Shown here piece by piece: positions 39,546 through 57,500 of a stretch of 64,000 bases of DNA. The notes under the pieces are model-generated. The model saw only the letters and a list, made by a program, of their open reading frames with translations, was not told the origin of the DNA and searched no databases. The DNA comes from Embiotoca jacksoni (taxonomy: Eukaryota > Chordata > Actinopteri > Embiotocidae). Within the stretch, counting starts at the first letter, position 1. Each line of letters begins with the position of its first letter. Location: contig JAKOON010000097.1 of assembly GCA_022577435.1 (NCBI GenBank), positions 764,623 to 828,622 of the forward strand, given 5' to 3'. The position numbers and the translations under genes are program-made.

Positions 39546-42500
39546 TTTTTTCTCATATTTTAGACGACATGCTATAGTATGACTATTTTTCATATTTTAG
39601 ACGACATGCTATAGTATGACTTTTTTCTCATATTTTAGACGACATGCTATAGTATGACTATTTTTCATATTTTAGACGACATGCTATAGTATGACTTTTT
39701 GATCATATTTTAGACAACATGCTATAGTATGACTTTTTGATCATATTTTAGACGACATGCTATAGTATGACTTTTTTCTCATATTTTAGACGACATGCTA
39801 TAGTATGACTATTTTTCATATTTTAGACGACATGCTATAGTATGACTTTTTTCTCATATTTTAGACGACATGCTATAGTATGACTATTTTTCATATTTTA
39901 GACGACATGCTATAGTATGACTATTTTTCATATTTTAGACGACATGCTATAGTATGACTTTTTTCTCATATTTTAGACGACATGCTATAGTATGACTATT
40001 TTTCATATTTTAGACAACATGCTATAGTATGACTTTTTGATCATATTTCGGACGACATGCTTTAGTATGACTTTTTGATCATATTTTAGACGAGATGCTA
40101 TAGTATGACTTTTTTCTCATATTTTAGACGACATGCTATAGTATGACTTTTTGATCATATTTCAGACGACATGCTATAGTATGACTTTTTTCTCATATTT
40201 TAGACGACATGCTATAGTATGACTTTTTTTTAAATATTTTAGACGACATGCTATAGTATGACTTTTTGATCATATTTCAGACGACATGCTATAGTATGAC
40301 TTTTTTTAAAATATTTTAGACGACATGCTATAGTATGACTTTTTTTTCATATTTTAGACGACATGCTATAGTATGACTTTTTTTAAAATATTTTAGACGA
40401 CATGCTATAGTATGACTTTTTTTTCATATTTTAGAAGACATGCTATAGTATGACTTTTTTTAAATTATTTTAGACGACATGCTATAGTGTGACTTTTTGA
40501 TCATATTTTAGACGACATGCTATAGTATGACTTTTTGATCATATTTTAGACGACATGCTATAGTATGACTTTTTGATCATATTTTGGACGACATGCTATA
40601 GTATGACTTTATGATCATATTTTAGACAACATGCTATACTATGACTTTTTGATCATATTTCAGACGACATGCTATAGTATGACTTTTTGATCATATTTTA
40701 GACGACATACTATACTATGACTTTTTGATCATATTTTAGAAGACATGCTATAGTATGACTTTTTGATCATATTTTAGACGACATGCTATACTATGACTTT
40801 TTGATCATATTTCAGACGACATGCTATAGTATGACTTTTTGATCATATTTTAGACGACATACTATACTATGACTTTTTGATCATATTTTAGACGACATGC
40901 TATACTATGACTTTTTGATCATGTTTTAGACGACATGCGATAGTATGACTTTTTGATCATATTTCAGACGACATGCTATAGTATGACTTTTTTTAAAATA
41001 TTTTAGACGACATGCTATAGTATGACTTTTTTTTCATATTTTAGACGACATGCTATAGTATGACTTTTTTTAAAATATTTTAGACGACATGCTATAGTGT
41101 GACTTTTTGATCATATTTTAGACGACGTGCTATAGTATGACTTTTTGATCATATTTTGGACGACATGCTATAGTATGACTTTTTGATCATATTTTGGACG
41201 ACATGCTATAGCATGACTTTTTTTTCATATTTTAGACGACATGCTATAGTATGACTTTTTTTTAAATTATTTTAGACGACATGCTATAGTATGACTTTTT
41301 GATCATATTTTAGACGACATGCTATAGGATGACTTTTTGATCATATTTTAGACGACATGCTATAGTATGACTTTTTGATCATATTTTAGACGACATGCTA
41401 TAGGATGACTTTTTGATCATATTTTGGACGACATGCTATAGTATGACTTTATGATCATATTTTAGACAACATGCTATAGTATGACTTTTTGATCATATTT
41501 CAGACGACATGCTATAGTATGACTTTTTTATCATGTTTTAGACGACATGCTATAGTATGACTTTTTAATCATATTTCAGACGACATGCTATAGTATGACT
41601 TTTTGATCATATTTCAGACGACATGCTATAGTATGACTTTTTTATCATATTTTAGACAACATGCTATAGTATGACTTTTTAATCATATTTCAGACGACAT
41701 GCTATAGTATGACTTTTTGATCATATTTTGGACGACATGCTATAGTATGACTTTTTGATCATATTTTAGACGACATGCTATACTATGACTTTTTGATCAT
41801 GTTTTAGACGACATGCTATAGTATGACTTTTTGATCATATTTCAGACGACATGCTATAGTATGACTTTTTGATCATATTTTAGACGACATGCTATACTAT
41901 GACTTTTTGATCATATTTTAGACGACATGCTATAGTATGACTTTTTGATCATATTTTAGACGACATGCTATAGTATGACTTTTTGATCATATTTCAGACG
42001 ACATGCTATAGTATGACTTTTTTTCATATTTTAGACGACATGCTATAGTATGACTTTTTGATCATATTTTGGACGACATGCTATAGTATGACTTTTTGAT
42101 CATATTTTAGACGACATGCTATACTATGACCTTTTGATCATGTTTTAGACAACATGCTATAGTATGACTTTTTGATCATATTTCAGACGACATGCTATAG
42201 TATGACTTTTTTTCATATTTTAGACGACATGCTATAGTATGACTTTTTTTCATATTTTAGACGACATGCTATAGTATGACTTTTTGATCATATTTTTGGA
42301 CGACATGCTATAGTATGACTTTTTTTCATATTTTAGACGACATGCGATAGTGTGACTTTTTGATCATATTTTGGACGACATGCTATACTATGACTTTTTG
42401 ATCATGTTTTAGACAACATGCTATAGTATGACTTTTTGATCATATTTCAGACGACATGCTATAGTATGACTTTTTTTCATATTTTAGACGACATGCTATA

Positions 42501-45500
42501 GTATGACTTTTTTTCATATTTTAGACGACATGCTATAGTATGACTTTTTGATCATATTTTGGACGACATGCTATAGTCTGACTTTTTGATCATATTTTTG
42601 GACGACATGCTATAGTATGACTTTTTTTCATATTTTAGACGACATGCTATAGTATGACTTTTTGATCATATTTTATACATGCTATAGTATGACTTTTTAA
42701 TCATATTTCAGACGACATGCTATAGTATGACTTTTTAATCATATTTCAGACGACATGCTATAGTATGACTTTTTGATCATATTTCAGACGACATGCTATA
42801 GTATGACTTTTTGATCATATTTTGGACGACATGCTATAGTATGACTTTTTTTCATATTTTAGACGACATGCTATAGTATGACTTTATGATCATATTTCAG
42901 ACGACATGCTATAGTATGACTTTTTTTCATATTTTAGACGACATGCTATAGTATGACTTTTTTTCATATTTTAGACGACATGCTATAGTATGACTTTTTT
43001 TCATATTTTAGACGACATGCTATAGTATGACTTTTTGATCATATTTTGGACGACATGCTATAGTCTGACTTTTTGATCATATTTTTGGACGACATGCTAT
43101 AGTATGACTTTTTTTCATATTTTAGACGACATGCGATAGTGTGACTTTTTGATCATATTTTGGACGACATGCTATAGTATGACTTTTTGATCATATTTTG
43201 GACGACATGCTATAGTATGACTTTTTGATCATATTTCAGACGACATGCTATAGTATGACTTTTTTTCATATTTTAGACGACATGCTATAGTATGACTTTT
43301 TGATCATATTTCAGACGACATGCTATAGTATGACTTTTTGATTATATTTCAGACGACATGCTATAGTATGACTTTTTGATCATATTTTAGACGACATGCT
43401 ATAGTATGACTTTTTGATCATATTTTGGACGACATGCTATAGTATGACTTTTTGATCATATTTTAGACGACATGCTATAGTATGACTTTTTGATCATATT
43501 TTAGACGACATGCTATAGTATGACTTTTTTTTAAATATTTTAGATGACATGCTATAGTATGAATTTTTGATCATATTTTAGACGACATGCTATAGTATGA
43601 CTTTTTTTTAAATATTTTAGACGACATGCTATAGTATGACTTTTTGATCATATTTTAGACGACATGCTATAGTATGAATTTTTGATCATATTTGAGACGA
43701 CATGCTATAGTATGACTTTTTGATCATATTTCAGACGACATTCTATAGTATGACTTTTTGATCATGTTTCAGACGACATGCTATACTATGACTTTTTGAT
43801 CATGTTTTAGACGACATGCGATAGTATGACTTTTTGATCATATTTCAGACGACATGCTATAGTATGACTTTTTTTCATATTTTAGACGACATGCTATAGT
43901 ATGACTTTTTTTTTAAATATTTTAGACGACATGCTATAGTGTGACTTTTTGATCATATTTTAGACGACATGCTATAGTTTGACTTTTTGATCATTTTTTA
44001 GAGGACATGCTATAGTGTGACTTTTTGATCATATTTTAGACGACATGGTATAGTATGACTTTTTTTATCATATTTCAGACGACATACTATAGTATGACTT
44101 TTTGATCATATTTCAAACGACATGCTATAGTATGACTTTTTGATCATATTTGAAACGACATGCTATAGTATGACTTTTTGATCATATTTCAGACGACATG
44201 CTATAGTATGACTTTTTTTTCATATTTTAGATGTCATGCTATAGTATGACTTTTTCATATTTTAGACGACATGCTATAGTATGACTTTTTGATCATATTT
44301 CAGACAACATGCTATAGTATGACTTTTTTTCATATTTTAGACGACATGCTATAGTATGACTTTTTGATCATATTTTAGACGACATGCTATAGTATGACTT
44401 TTTGATCATATTTTGGACGACATGCTATAGTCTGACTTTTTGATCATATTTTGGACGACATGCTATAGTATGACTTTTTTTCATATTTTAGACGACATGC
44501 CATAGTATGACTTTTTTTCATATTTTAGACGACATGCCATAGTATGACTTTTTGATCATATTTCGGACGACATGCTATACTATGACTTTTTGATCATGTT
44601 TTAGACGACATGCGATAGTATGACTTTTTGATCATGTTTTAGACGACATGCTATTCTATGACTTTTTGGTCATGTTTTAGACGACATGCTATAGTATGAC
44701 TTTTTGATCATATTTCAGACGACATGCTATAGTATGACTTTTTTTCATATTTTAGACGACATGCTATAGTATGACTTTTTTTTTAAATATTTTAGACGAC
44801 ATGCTATAGTGTGACTTTTTGATCATATTTTAGACGACATGGTATAGTATGACTTTTTTTTATCATATTTCAGACGACATACTATAGTATGACTTTTTGA
44901 TCATATTTCAAACGACATGCTATAGTATGACTTTTTGATCATATTTGAAACGACATGCTATAGTATGACTTTTTGATCATATTTCAGACGACATGCTATA
45001 GTATGACTTTTTTTTCATATTTTAGATGTCATGCTATAGTATGACTTTTTCATATTTTAGACGACATGCTATAGTATGACTTTTTGATCATATTTCAGAC
45101 AACATGCTATAGTATGACTTTTTTTCATATTTTAGACGACATGCTATAGTATGACTTTTTGATCATATTTTAGACGACATGCTATAGTATGACTTTTTGA
45201 TCATATTTTGGACGACATGCTATAGTCTGACTTTTTGATCATATTTTGGACGACATGCTATAGTATGACTTTTTTTCATATTTTAGACGACATGCCATAG
45301 TATGACTTTTTTTCATATTTTAGACGACATGCCATAGTATGACTTTTTGATCATATTTCGGACGACATGCTATAGTATGACTTTATGATCATATTTTAGA
45401 CATGCTATAGTATGACTTTTTAATCATATTTCAGACGACATGCTATAGTATGACTTTTTGATCATATTTCAGACGACATGCTATAGTATGACTTTTTAAT

Positions 45501-48500
45501 CATATTTCAGACGACATGCTATAGTATGACTTTTTAATCATATTTCAGACGACATGCTATAGCATGACTTTTTGATCATATTTTGGACGACATGCTATAG
45601 TATGACTTTTTGATCATATTTTGGACGACATGCTATAGTATGACTTTTTGATCATGTTTTAGACGACATGCTATACTATGACTTTTTGGTCATGTTTTAG
45701 ACGACATGCTATAGTATGACTTTTTGATCATATTTCAGACGACATGCTATAGTATGACTTTTTTTCATATTTTAGACGACATGCTATAGTATGACTTTTT
45801 GATCATATTTCAGACGACATGCTATAGTATGACTTTTTGATCATATTTTAGACGACATGCTATACTATGACTTTTTGATCATGTTTTAGACGACATGCTA
45901 TAGTATGACTGTTTGATCATATTTCAGACGACATGCTATAGTATGACTTTTTTTCATATTTTAGACGACATGCTATAGTATGACTTTTTGATCATATTTT
46001 GGACGACATGCTATAGTATGACTTTTTTTCATATTTTAGACGACATGCTATAGTATGACTTTTTGATCATATTTCGGACGACATGCTATAGTATGACTTT
46101 ATGATCATATTTTAGACATGCTATAGTATGACTTTTTTATCATATTTTAGACGACATGCTATAGTATGACTTTTTAATCATATTTCAGACGACATGCTAT
46201 AGTATGACTTTTTGATCATATTTCGGACGACATGCTATAGTATGACTTTATGATCATATTTTAGACATGCTATAGTATGACTTTTTTATCATATTTTAGA
46301 CAACATGCTATAGTATGACTTTTTAATCATATTTCAGACGACATGCTATAGTATGACTTTTTGATCATATTTCAGACGACATGCTATAGTATGACTTTTT
46401 GATCATATTTCGGACGACATGCTATAGTATGACTTTATGATCATATTTTAGACATGCTATAGTATGACTTTTTAATCATATTTCAGACGACATGCTATAG
46501 TATGACTTTTTAATCATATTTCAGACGACATGCTATAGTATGACTTTTTGATCATATTTTGGACGACATGCTATAGTATGACTTTTTGATCATATTTTGG
46601 ACGACATGCTATAGTATGACTTTTTGATCATATTTTGGACGACATGCTATAGTATGACTTTTTGATCATATTTCAGACGACATGCTATAGTATGACTTTT
46701 TTTCATATTTTAGACGACATGCTATAGTATGACTTTTTGATCATATTTCAGACGACATGCTATAGTATGACTTTTTGATCATATTTCAGACGACATGCTA
46801 TAGTATGACTTTTTGATCATATTTTAGACGACATGCTATAGTATGACTTTTTGATCATATTTTGGACGACATGCTATAGTCTGACTTTTTGATCATATTT
46901 TAGACGACATGCTATAGTATGACTTTTTTTTAAATATTTTAGATGACATGCTATAGTATGAATTTTTGATCATATTTTAGACGACATGCTATAGTATGAC
47001 TTTTTTTTTAATATTTTAGATGACATGCTATAGTATGACTTTTTGATCATATTTTAGACGACATGCTATAGTATGAATTTTTGATCATATTTGAGACGAC
47101 ATGCTATAGTATGACTTTTTGATCATATTTCAGACGACATGCTATAGTATGACTTTTTGATCATATTTCAGACGACATGCTATACTATGACTTTTTGATC
47201 ATGTTTTAGACGACATGCGATAGTATGACTTTTTGATCATATTTCAGACGACATGCTATAGTATGACTTTTTTTCATATTTTAGACGACATGCTATAGTA
47301 TGACTTTTTTTTTAAATATTTTAGACGACATGCTATAGTGTGACTTTTTGATCATATTTTAGACGACATGCTATAGTTTGACTTTTTGATCATTTTTTAG
47401 AGGACATGCTATAGTGTGACTTTTTGATCATATTTTAGACGACATGCTATAGTATGACTTTTTGATCATATTTCAGACGACATGCTATAGTATGACTTTT
47501 TTTTCATATTTTAGATGTCATGCTATAGTATGACTTTTTCATATTTTAGACGACATGCTATAGTATGACTTTTTGATCATATTTCAGACAACATGCTATA
47601 GTATGACTTTTTTTCATATTTTAGACGACATGCTATAGTATGACTTTTTGATCATATTTTGGACGACATGCTATAGTCTGACTTTTTGATCATATTTTGG
47701 ACGACATGCTATAGTATGACTTTTTTTCATATTTTAGACGACATGCCATAGTATGACTTTTTTTCATATTTTAGACGACATGCCATAGTATGACTTTTTG
47801 ATCATATTTCGGACGACATGCTATAGTATGACTTTATGATCATATTTTAGACATGCTATAGTATGACTTTTTAATCATATTTCAGACGACATGCTATAGT
47901 ATGACTTTTTGATCATATTTCAGACGACATGCTATAGTATGACTTTTTAATCATATTTCAGACGACATGCTATAGTATGACTTTTTGATCATATTTTGGA
48001 CGACATGCTATAGTATGACTTTTTGATCATATTTTGGACGACATGCTATAGTATGACTTTTTGATCATGTTTTAGACGACATGCTATACTATGACTTTTT
48101 GGTCATGTTTTAGACGACATGCTATAGTATGACTTTTTGATCATATTTCAGACGACATGCTATAGTATGACTTTTTTTCATATTTTAGACGACATGCTAT
48201 AGTATGACTTTTTGATCATATTTCAGACGACATGCTATAGTATGACTTTTTGATCATATTTTAGACGACATGCTATACTATGACTTTTTGATCATGTTTT
48301 AGACGACATGCTATAGTATGACTGTTTGATCATATTTCAGACGACATGCTCTAGTATGACTTTTTTTCATATTTTAGACGACATGCTATAGTATGACTTT
48401 TTGATCATATTTTGGACAACATGCTATAGTATGACTTTTTTTCATATTTTAGACGACATGCTATAGTATGACTTTTTGATCATATTTTATACATGCTATA

Positions 48501-51500
48501 GTATGACTTTTTAATCATATTTCAGACGACATGCTATAGTATGACTTTTTGATCATATTTCGGACGACATGCTATAGTATGACTTTATGATCATATTTTA
48601 GACATGCTATAGTATGACTTTTTGATCATATTTCAGACGACATGATATAGTATGACTTTTTTATCATATTTTAGACAACATGCTATAGTATGACTTTTTA
48701 ATCATATTTCAGACGACATGCTATAGTATGACTTTTTGATCATATTTCAGACGACATGCTATAGTATGACTTTTTGATCATATTTCGGACGACATGCTAT
48801 AGTATGACTTTATGATCATATTTTAGACATGCTATAGTATGACTTTTTAATCATATTTCAGACGACATGCTATAGTATGACTTTTTAATCATATTTCAGA
48901 CGACATGCTATAGTATGACTTTTTGATCATATTTTGGACGACATGCTATAGTATGACTTTTTGATCATATTTTGGACGACATGCTATAGTATGACTTTTT
49001 GATCATATTTTAGACGACATGCTATACTATGACTTTTTGATCATGTTTTAGACGACATGCTATAGTATGACTTTTTGATCATATTTCAGACGACATGCTA
49101 TAGTATGACTTTTTTTCATATTTTAGACGACATGCTATAGTATGACTTTTTGATCATATTTCAGACGACATGCTATAGTATGACTTTTTGATCATATTTT
49201 AGACGACATGCTATACTATGACTTTTTGATCATGTTTTAGACGACATGCTATAGTATGACTTTTTGATCATATTTCAGACGACATGCTATAGTATGACTT
49301 TTTGATCATATTTTATACATGCTATAGTATGACTTTTTAATCATATTTCAGACGACATGCTATAGTATGACTTTTTGATCATATTTCGGACGACATGCTA
49401 TAGTATGACTTTTTTATCATATTTTAGACAACATGCTATAGTATGACTTTTTAATCATATTTCAGACGACATGCTATAGTATGACTTTTTGATCATATTT
49501 TGGACGACATGCTATAGTATGACTTTTTTTCATATTTTAGACGACATGCTATAGTATGACTTTTTGATCATATTTTAGACGACATGCTATACTATGACTT
49601 TTTGATCATATTTTGGACGACATGCTATAGGTTGACTTTTTGATCATATTTCGGACGACATGCTATAGTATGACTTTTTTATCATATTTTAGACAACATG
49701 CTATAGTATGACTTTTTAATCATATTTCAGACGACATGCTATAGTATGACTTTTTGATCATATTTTGGACGACATGCTATAGTATGACTTTTTTTCATAT
49801 TTTAGACGACATGCTATAGTATGACTTTTTGATCATATTTTAGACGACATGCTATACTATGACTTTTTGATCATATTTTGGACGACATGCTATAGGTTGA
49901 CTTTTTTATCATATTTCAGACAACATGCTATAGTATGACTTTTTGATCATATTTTAGACGACATGCTATACTATGACTTTTTGATCATATTTTGGACGAC
50001 ATGCTATAGTCTGACTTTTTGATCATATTTTGGACGACATGCTATAGTATGACTTTTTTTCATATTTTAGACGACATGCTATAGTATGACTTTTTTTCAT
50101 ATTTTAGACGACATGCTATAGTATGACTTTTTGATCATATTTTATACATGCTATAGTATGACTTTTTAATCATATTTCAGACGACATGCTATAGTATGAC
50201 TTTTTGATCATATTTCGGACGACATGCTATAGTATGACTTTTTTATCATATTTTAGACAACATGCTATAGTATGACTTTTTAATCATATTTCAGACGACA
50301 TGCTATAGTATGACTTTTTGATCATATTTTGGACGACATGCTATAGTATGACTTTTTTTCATATTTTAGACGACATGCTATAGTATGACTTTTTTATCAT
50401 ATTTCAGACAACATGCTATAGTATGACTTTTTGATCATATTTTAGACGACATGCTATACTATGACTTTTTGATCATATTTTGGACGACATGCTATAGTCT
50501 GACTTTTTGATCATATTTTGGACGACATGCTATAGTATGACTTTTTTTCATATTTTAGACGACATGCTATAGTATGACTTTTTTTCATATTTTAGACGAC
50601 ATGCTATAGTATGACTTTTTGATCATATTTTGGACGACATGCTATAGTCTGACTTTTTGATCATATTTTTGGACGACATGCTATAGTATGACTTTTTTTC
50701 ATATTTTGGACGACATGCTATAGTATGACTTTTTGATCATATTTTGGACGACATGCTATAGTATGACTTTTTGATCATATTTTAGACGACATGCTATACT
50801 ATGACTTTTTGATCATGTTTTAGACGACATGCTATAGTATGACTGTTTGATCATATTTCAGACGACATGCTATAGTATGACTTTTTTTCATATTTTAGAC
50901 GACATGCTATAGTATGACTTTTTGATCATATTTTGGACGACATGCTATAGTATGACTTTTTTTCATATTTTAGACGACATGCTATAGTATGACTTTTTGA
51001 TCATATTTTATACATGCTATAGTATGACTTTTTAATCATATTTCAGACGACATGCTATAGTATGACTTTTTGATCATATTTCGGACGACATGCTATAGTA
51101 TGACTTTATGATCATATTTTAGACATGCTATAGTATGACTTTTTGATCATATTTCAGACGACATGATATAGTATGACTTTTTTATCATATTTTAGACAAC
51201 ATGCTATAGTATGACTTTTTAATCATATTTCAGACGACATGCTATAGTATGACTTTTTGATCATATTTCAGACGACATGCTATAGTATGACTTTTTGATC
51301 ATATTTCGGACGACATGCTATAGTATGACTTTATGATCATATTTTAGACGACATGCTATAGTATGACTTTTTGATCATATTTCAGACGACATGCTATAGT
51401 ATGACTTTTTGATCATATTTCAGACGACATGCTATAGTATGACTTTTTAATCATATTTCAGACGACATGCTATAGTATGACTTTTTGATCATATTTCAGA

Positions 51501-54500
51501 CGACATGCTATAGTATGACTTTTTAATCATATTTCAGACGACATGCTATAGTATGACTTTTTGATCATATTTTGGACGACATGCTATAGTATGACTTTTT
51601 GATCATATTTTGGACGACATGCTATAGTATGACTTTTTGATCATATTTTAGACGACATGCTATACTATGACTTTTTGATCATGTTTTAGACGACATGCTA
51701 TAGTATGACTTTTTTTCATATTTTAGACGACATGCTATAGTATGACTTTTTGATCATATTTCAGACGACATGCTATAGTATGACTTTATGATCATATTTC
51801 AGACGACATGCTATACTATGACTTTTTGATCATGTTTTAGACGACATGCTATAGTATGACTTTTTTTCATATTTTAGACGACATGCTATAGTATGACTTT
51901 TTGATCATATTTCAGACGACATGCTATAGTATGACTTTTTGATCATATTTCAGACGACATGCTATAGTATGACTTTTTTTCATATTTTAGACGACATGCT
52001 ATAGTATGACTTTTTGATCATATTTCAGACGACATGCTATAGTATGACTTTATGATCATATTTCAGACGACATGCTATAGTATGACTTTTTGATCATATT
52101 TCGGACGACATGCTATAGTATGACTTTATGATCATATTTTAGACATGCTATAGTATGACTTTTTGATCATATTTCAGACGACATGCTATAGTATGACTTT
52201 TTTATCATATTTTAGACAACATGCTATAGTATGACTTTTTAATCATATTTCAGACGACATGCTATAGTATGACTTTTTGATCATATTTTGGACGACATGC
52301 TATAGTATGACTTTTTTTCATATTTTAGACGACATGCTATAGTATGACTTTTTGATCATATTTCAGACAACATGCTATAGTATGACTTTTTGATCATATT
52401 TTAGACGACATGCTATACTATGACTTTTTGATCATATTTTGGACGACATGCTATAGTCTGACTTTTTGATCATATTTTGGACGACATGCTATAGTATGAC
52501 TTTTTTTCATATTTTAGACGACATGCTATAGTATGACTTTTTTTCATATTTTAGACGACATGCTATAGTATGACTTTTTTTCATATTTTAGACGACATGC
52601 TATAGTATGACTTTTTATCATATTTTAGACGACATGCTATAGTCTGACTTTTTGATCATATTTTTGGACGACATGCTATACTATGACTTTTTTTCATATT
52701 TTGGACGACATGCTATAGTATGACTTTTTGATCATATTTTGGACGACATGCTATAGTATGACTTTTTTTCATATTTTAGACGACATGCTATAGTATGACT
52801 TTTTGATCATATTTTATACATGCTATAGTATGACTTTTTAATCATATTTCAGACGACATGCTATAGTATGACTTTTTGATCATATTTCGGACGACATGCT
52901 ATAGTATGACTTTATGATCATATTTTAGACATGCTATAGTATGACTTTTTGATCATATTTCAGACGACATGCTATAGTATGACTTTTTAATCATATTTCA
53001 GACGACATGCTATAGTATGACTTTTTGATCATATTTTGGACGACATGCTATAGTATGACTTTTTGATCATATTTTGGACGACATGCTATAGTATGACTTT
53101 TTGATCATATTTTAGACGACATGCTATACTATGACTTTTTGATCATGTTTTAGACGACATGCTATAGTATGACTTTTTGATCATATTTCAGACGACATGC
53201 TATAGTATGACTTTTTTTCATATTTTAGACGACATGCTATAGTATGACTTTTTGATCATATTTCAGACGACATGCTATAGTATGACTTTTTGATCATATT
53301 TTAGACGACATGCTATACTATGACTTTTTGATCATGTTTTAGACGACATGCTATAGTATGACTTTTTGATCATATTTCAGACGACATGCTATAGTATGAC
53401 TTTTTTTCATATTTTAGACGACATGCTATAGTATGACTTTTTGATCATATTTTATACATGCTATAGTATGACTTTTTAATCATATTTCAGACGACATGCT
53501 ATAGTATGACTTTTTGATCATATTTCGGACGACATGCTATAGTATGACTTTATGATCGTATTTTAGACATGCTATAGTATGACTTTTTGATCATATTTCA
53601 GACGACATGCTATAGTATGACTTTTTTATCATATTTTAGACAACATGCTATAGTATGACTTTTTAATCATATTTCAGACGACATGCTATAGTATGACTTT
53701 TTGATCATATTTTGGACGACATGCTATAGTATGACTTTTTTTCATATTTTAGACGACATGCTATAGTATGACTTTTTGATCATATTTTAGACGACATGCT
53801 ATACTATGACTTTTTGATCATATTTTGGACGACATGCTATAGTCTGACTTTTTGATCATATTTTGGACGACATGCTATAGTATGACTTTTTTTCATATTT
53901 TAGACGACATGCTATAGTATGACTTTTTTTCATATTTTAGACGACATGCTATAGTATGACTTTTTATCATATTTTGGACGACATGCTATAGTCTGACTTT
54001 TTGATCATATTTTTGGACGACATGCTATAGTATGACTTTTTTTCATATTTTGGACGACATGCTATAGTATGACTTTTTGATCATATTTTGGACGACATGC
54101 TATAGTATGACTTTTTGATCATATTTTAGACGACATGCTATACTATGACTTTTTGATCATATTTTTGGACGACATGCTATAGTATGACTTTTTTTCATAT
54201 TTTAGACGACATGCTATAGCATGACTTTTTGATCATATTTTGGACGACATGCTATAGTATGACTTTTTTTCATATTTTAGACGACATGCTATAGTATGAC
54301 TTTTTGATCATATTTTATACATGCTATACTATGACTTTTTGATCATATTTCAGACGACATGCTATAGTATGACTTTTTGATCATATTTTGGACGACATGC
54401 TATAGTATGACTTTTTTTCATATTTTAGACGACATGCTATAGTATGACTTTTTTTCATATTTTAGACGACATGCTATAGTATGACTTTTTGATCATATTT

Positions 54501-57500
54501 TGGACGACATGCTATAGTCTGACTTTTTGATCATATTTTTGGACGACATGCTATAGTATGACTTTTTTTCATATTTTAGACGACATGCTATAGTATGACT
54601 TTTTGATCATATTTTGGACGACATGCTATAGTATGACTTTTTGATCATATTTTGGACGACATGCTATAGTATGACTTTTTGATCATATTTCAGACGACAT
54701 GCTATAGTATGACTTTTTTTCATATTTTAGACGACATGCTATAGTATGACTTTTTGATCATATTTTGGACGACATGCTATAGTCTGACTTTTTGATCATA
54801 TTTTGGACGACATGCTATAGTATGACTTTTTTTCATATTTTAGACGACATGCCATAGTATGACTTTTTGATCATATTTCAGACGACATGCTATAGTATGA
54901 CTTTTTGATCATATTTTGGACGACATGCTATAGTATGACTTTTTGATCATATTTTAGACGACATGCTATAGTATGACTTTTTGATCATATTTGAGACGAC
55001 ATGCTATAGTATGACTTTTTGATCATATTTCAGACGACATGCTATAGTATGACTTTTTGATCATATTTCAGACGACATGCTATAGTATGACTTTTTGATC
55101 ATATTTCAGACGACAATATAGAGTATGACTTTTTTTCATATTTTAGACGACATGCTATAGTATGACTTTTTTTTTAAATATTTTAGACGACATGCTATAG
55201 TGTGACTTTTTGATCATATTTTAGACGACATGCTATAGTTTGACTTTTTGATCATTTTTTAGAGGACATGCTATAGTGTGACTTTTTGATCATATTTTAG
55301 ACGACATGGTATAGTATGACTTTTTTTATCATATTTCAGACGACATACTATAGTATGACTTTTTGATCATATTTCAAACGACATGCTATAGTATGACTTT
55401 TTGATCATATTTGAAACGACATGCTATAGTATGACTTTTTGATCATATTTCAGACGACATGCTATAGTATGACTTTTTTTTCATATTTTAGATGTCATGC
55501 TATAGTATGACTTTTTCATATTTTAGACGACATGCTATAGTATGACTTTTTGATCATATTTCAGACAACATGCTATAGTATGACTTTTTTTCATATTTTA
55601 GACGACATGCTATAGTATGACTTTTTGATCATATTTTAGACGACATGCTATAGTATGACTTTTTGATCATATTTTGGACGACATGCTATAGTCTGACTTT
55701 TTGATCATATTTTGGACGACATGCTATAGTATGACTTTTTTTCATATTTTAGACGACATGCCATAGTATGACTTTTTTTCATATTTTAGACGACATGCCA
55801 TAGTATGACTTTTTAATCATATTTCAGACGACATGCTATAGTATGACTTTTTGATCATATTTCAGACGACATGCTATAGTATGACTTTTTAATCATATTT
55901 CAGACGACATGCTATAGTATGACTTTTTGATCATATTTTGGACGACATGCTATAGTATGACTTTTTGATCATGTTTTAGACGACATGCTATTCTATGACT
56001 TTTTGGTCATATTTCAGACGACATGCTATAGTATGACTTTTTTTCATATTTTAGACGACATGCTATAGTATGACTTTTTGATCATATTTCAGACGACATG
56101 CTATAGTATGACTTTTTGATCATATTTTAGACGACATGCTATACTATGACTTTTTGATCATGTTTTAGACGACATGCTATAGTATGACTGTTTGATCATA
56201 TTTCAGACGACATGCTATAGTATGACTTTTTTTCATATTTTAGACGACATGCTATAGTATGACTTTTTGATCATGTTTTAGACGACATGCTATTCTATGA
56301 CTTTTTGATCATATTTCAGACGACATGCTATAGTATGACTTTTTTTCATATTTTAGACGACATGCTATAGTATGACTTTTTGATCATATTTCAGACGACA
56401 TGCTATAGTATGACTTTTTGATCATATTTTAGACGACATGCTATACTATGACTTTTTGATCATGTTTTAGACGACATGCTATAGTATGACTGTTTGATCA
56501 TATTTCAGACGACATGCTATAGTATGACTGTTTGATCATATTTCAGACGACATGCTATAGTATGACTTTTTGATCATATTTTGGACGACATGCTATAGTA
56601 TGACTTTTTTTCATATTTTAGACGACATGCTATAGTATGACTTTTTGATCATATTTTATACATGCTATAGTATGACTTTTTAATCATATTTCAGACGACA
56701 TGCTATAGTATGACTTTTTGATCATATTTCGGACGACATGCTATAGTATGACTTTATGATCATATTTTAGACATGCTATAGTATGACTTTTTAATCATAT
56801 TTCAGACGACATGCTATAGTATGACTTTTTGATCATATTTCGGACGACATGCTATAGTATGACTTTATGATCATATTTAGACATGCTATAGTATGACTTT
56901 TTGATCATATTTCAGACGACATGATATAGTATGACTTTTTTATCATATTTTAGACAACATGCTATAGTATGACTTTTTAATCATATTTCAGACGACATGC
57001 TATAGTATGACTTTTTGATCATATTTCAGACGACATGCTATAGTATGACTTTTTGATCATATTTCGGACGACATGCTATAGTATGACTTTATGATCATAT
57101 TTTAGACATGCTATAGTATGACTTTTTGATCATATTTCAGACGACATGATATAGTATGACTTTTTTATCATATTTTAGACAACATGCTATAGTATGACTT
57201 TTTAATCATATTTCAGACGACATGCTATAGTATGACTTTTTGATCATATTTTAGACAACATGCTATAGTATGACTTTTTAATCATATTTCAGACGACATG
57301 CTATAGTATGACTTTTTAATCATATTTCAGACGACATGCTATAGTATGACTTTTTGATCATATTTCAGACGACATGCTATAGTATGACTTTTTGATCATA
57401 TTTCGGACAACATGCTATAGTATGACTTTATGATCATATTTTAGACATGCTATAGTATGACTTTTTAATCATATTTCAGACGACATGCTATAGTATGACT

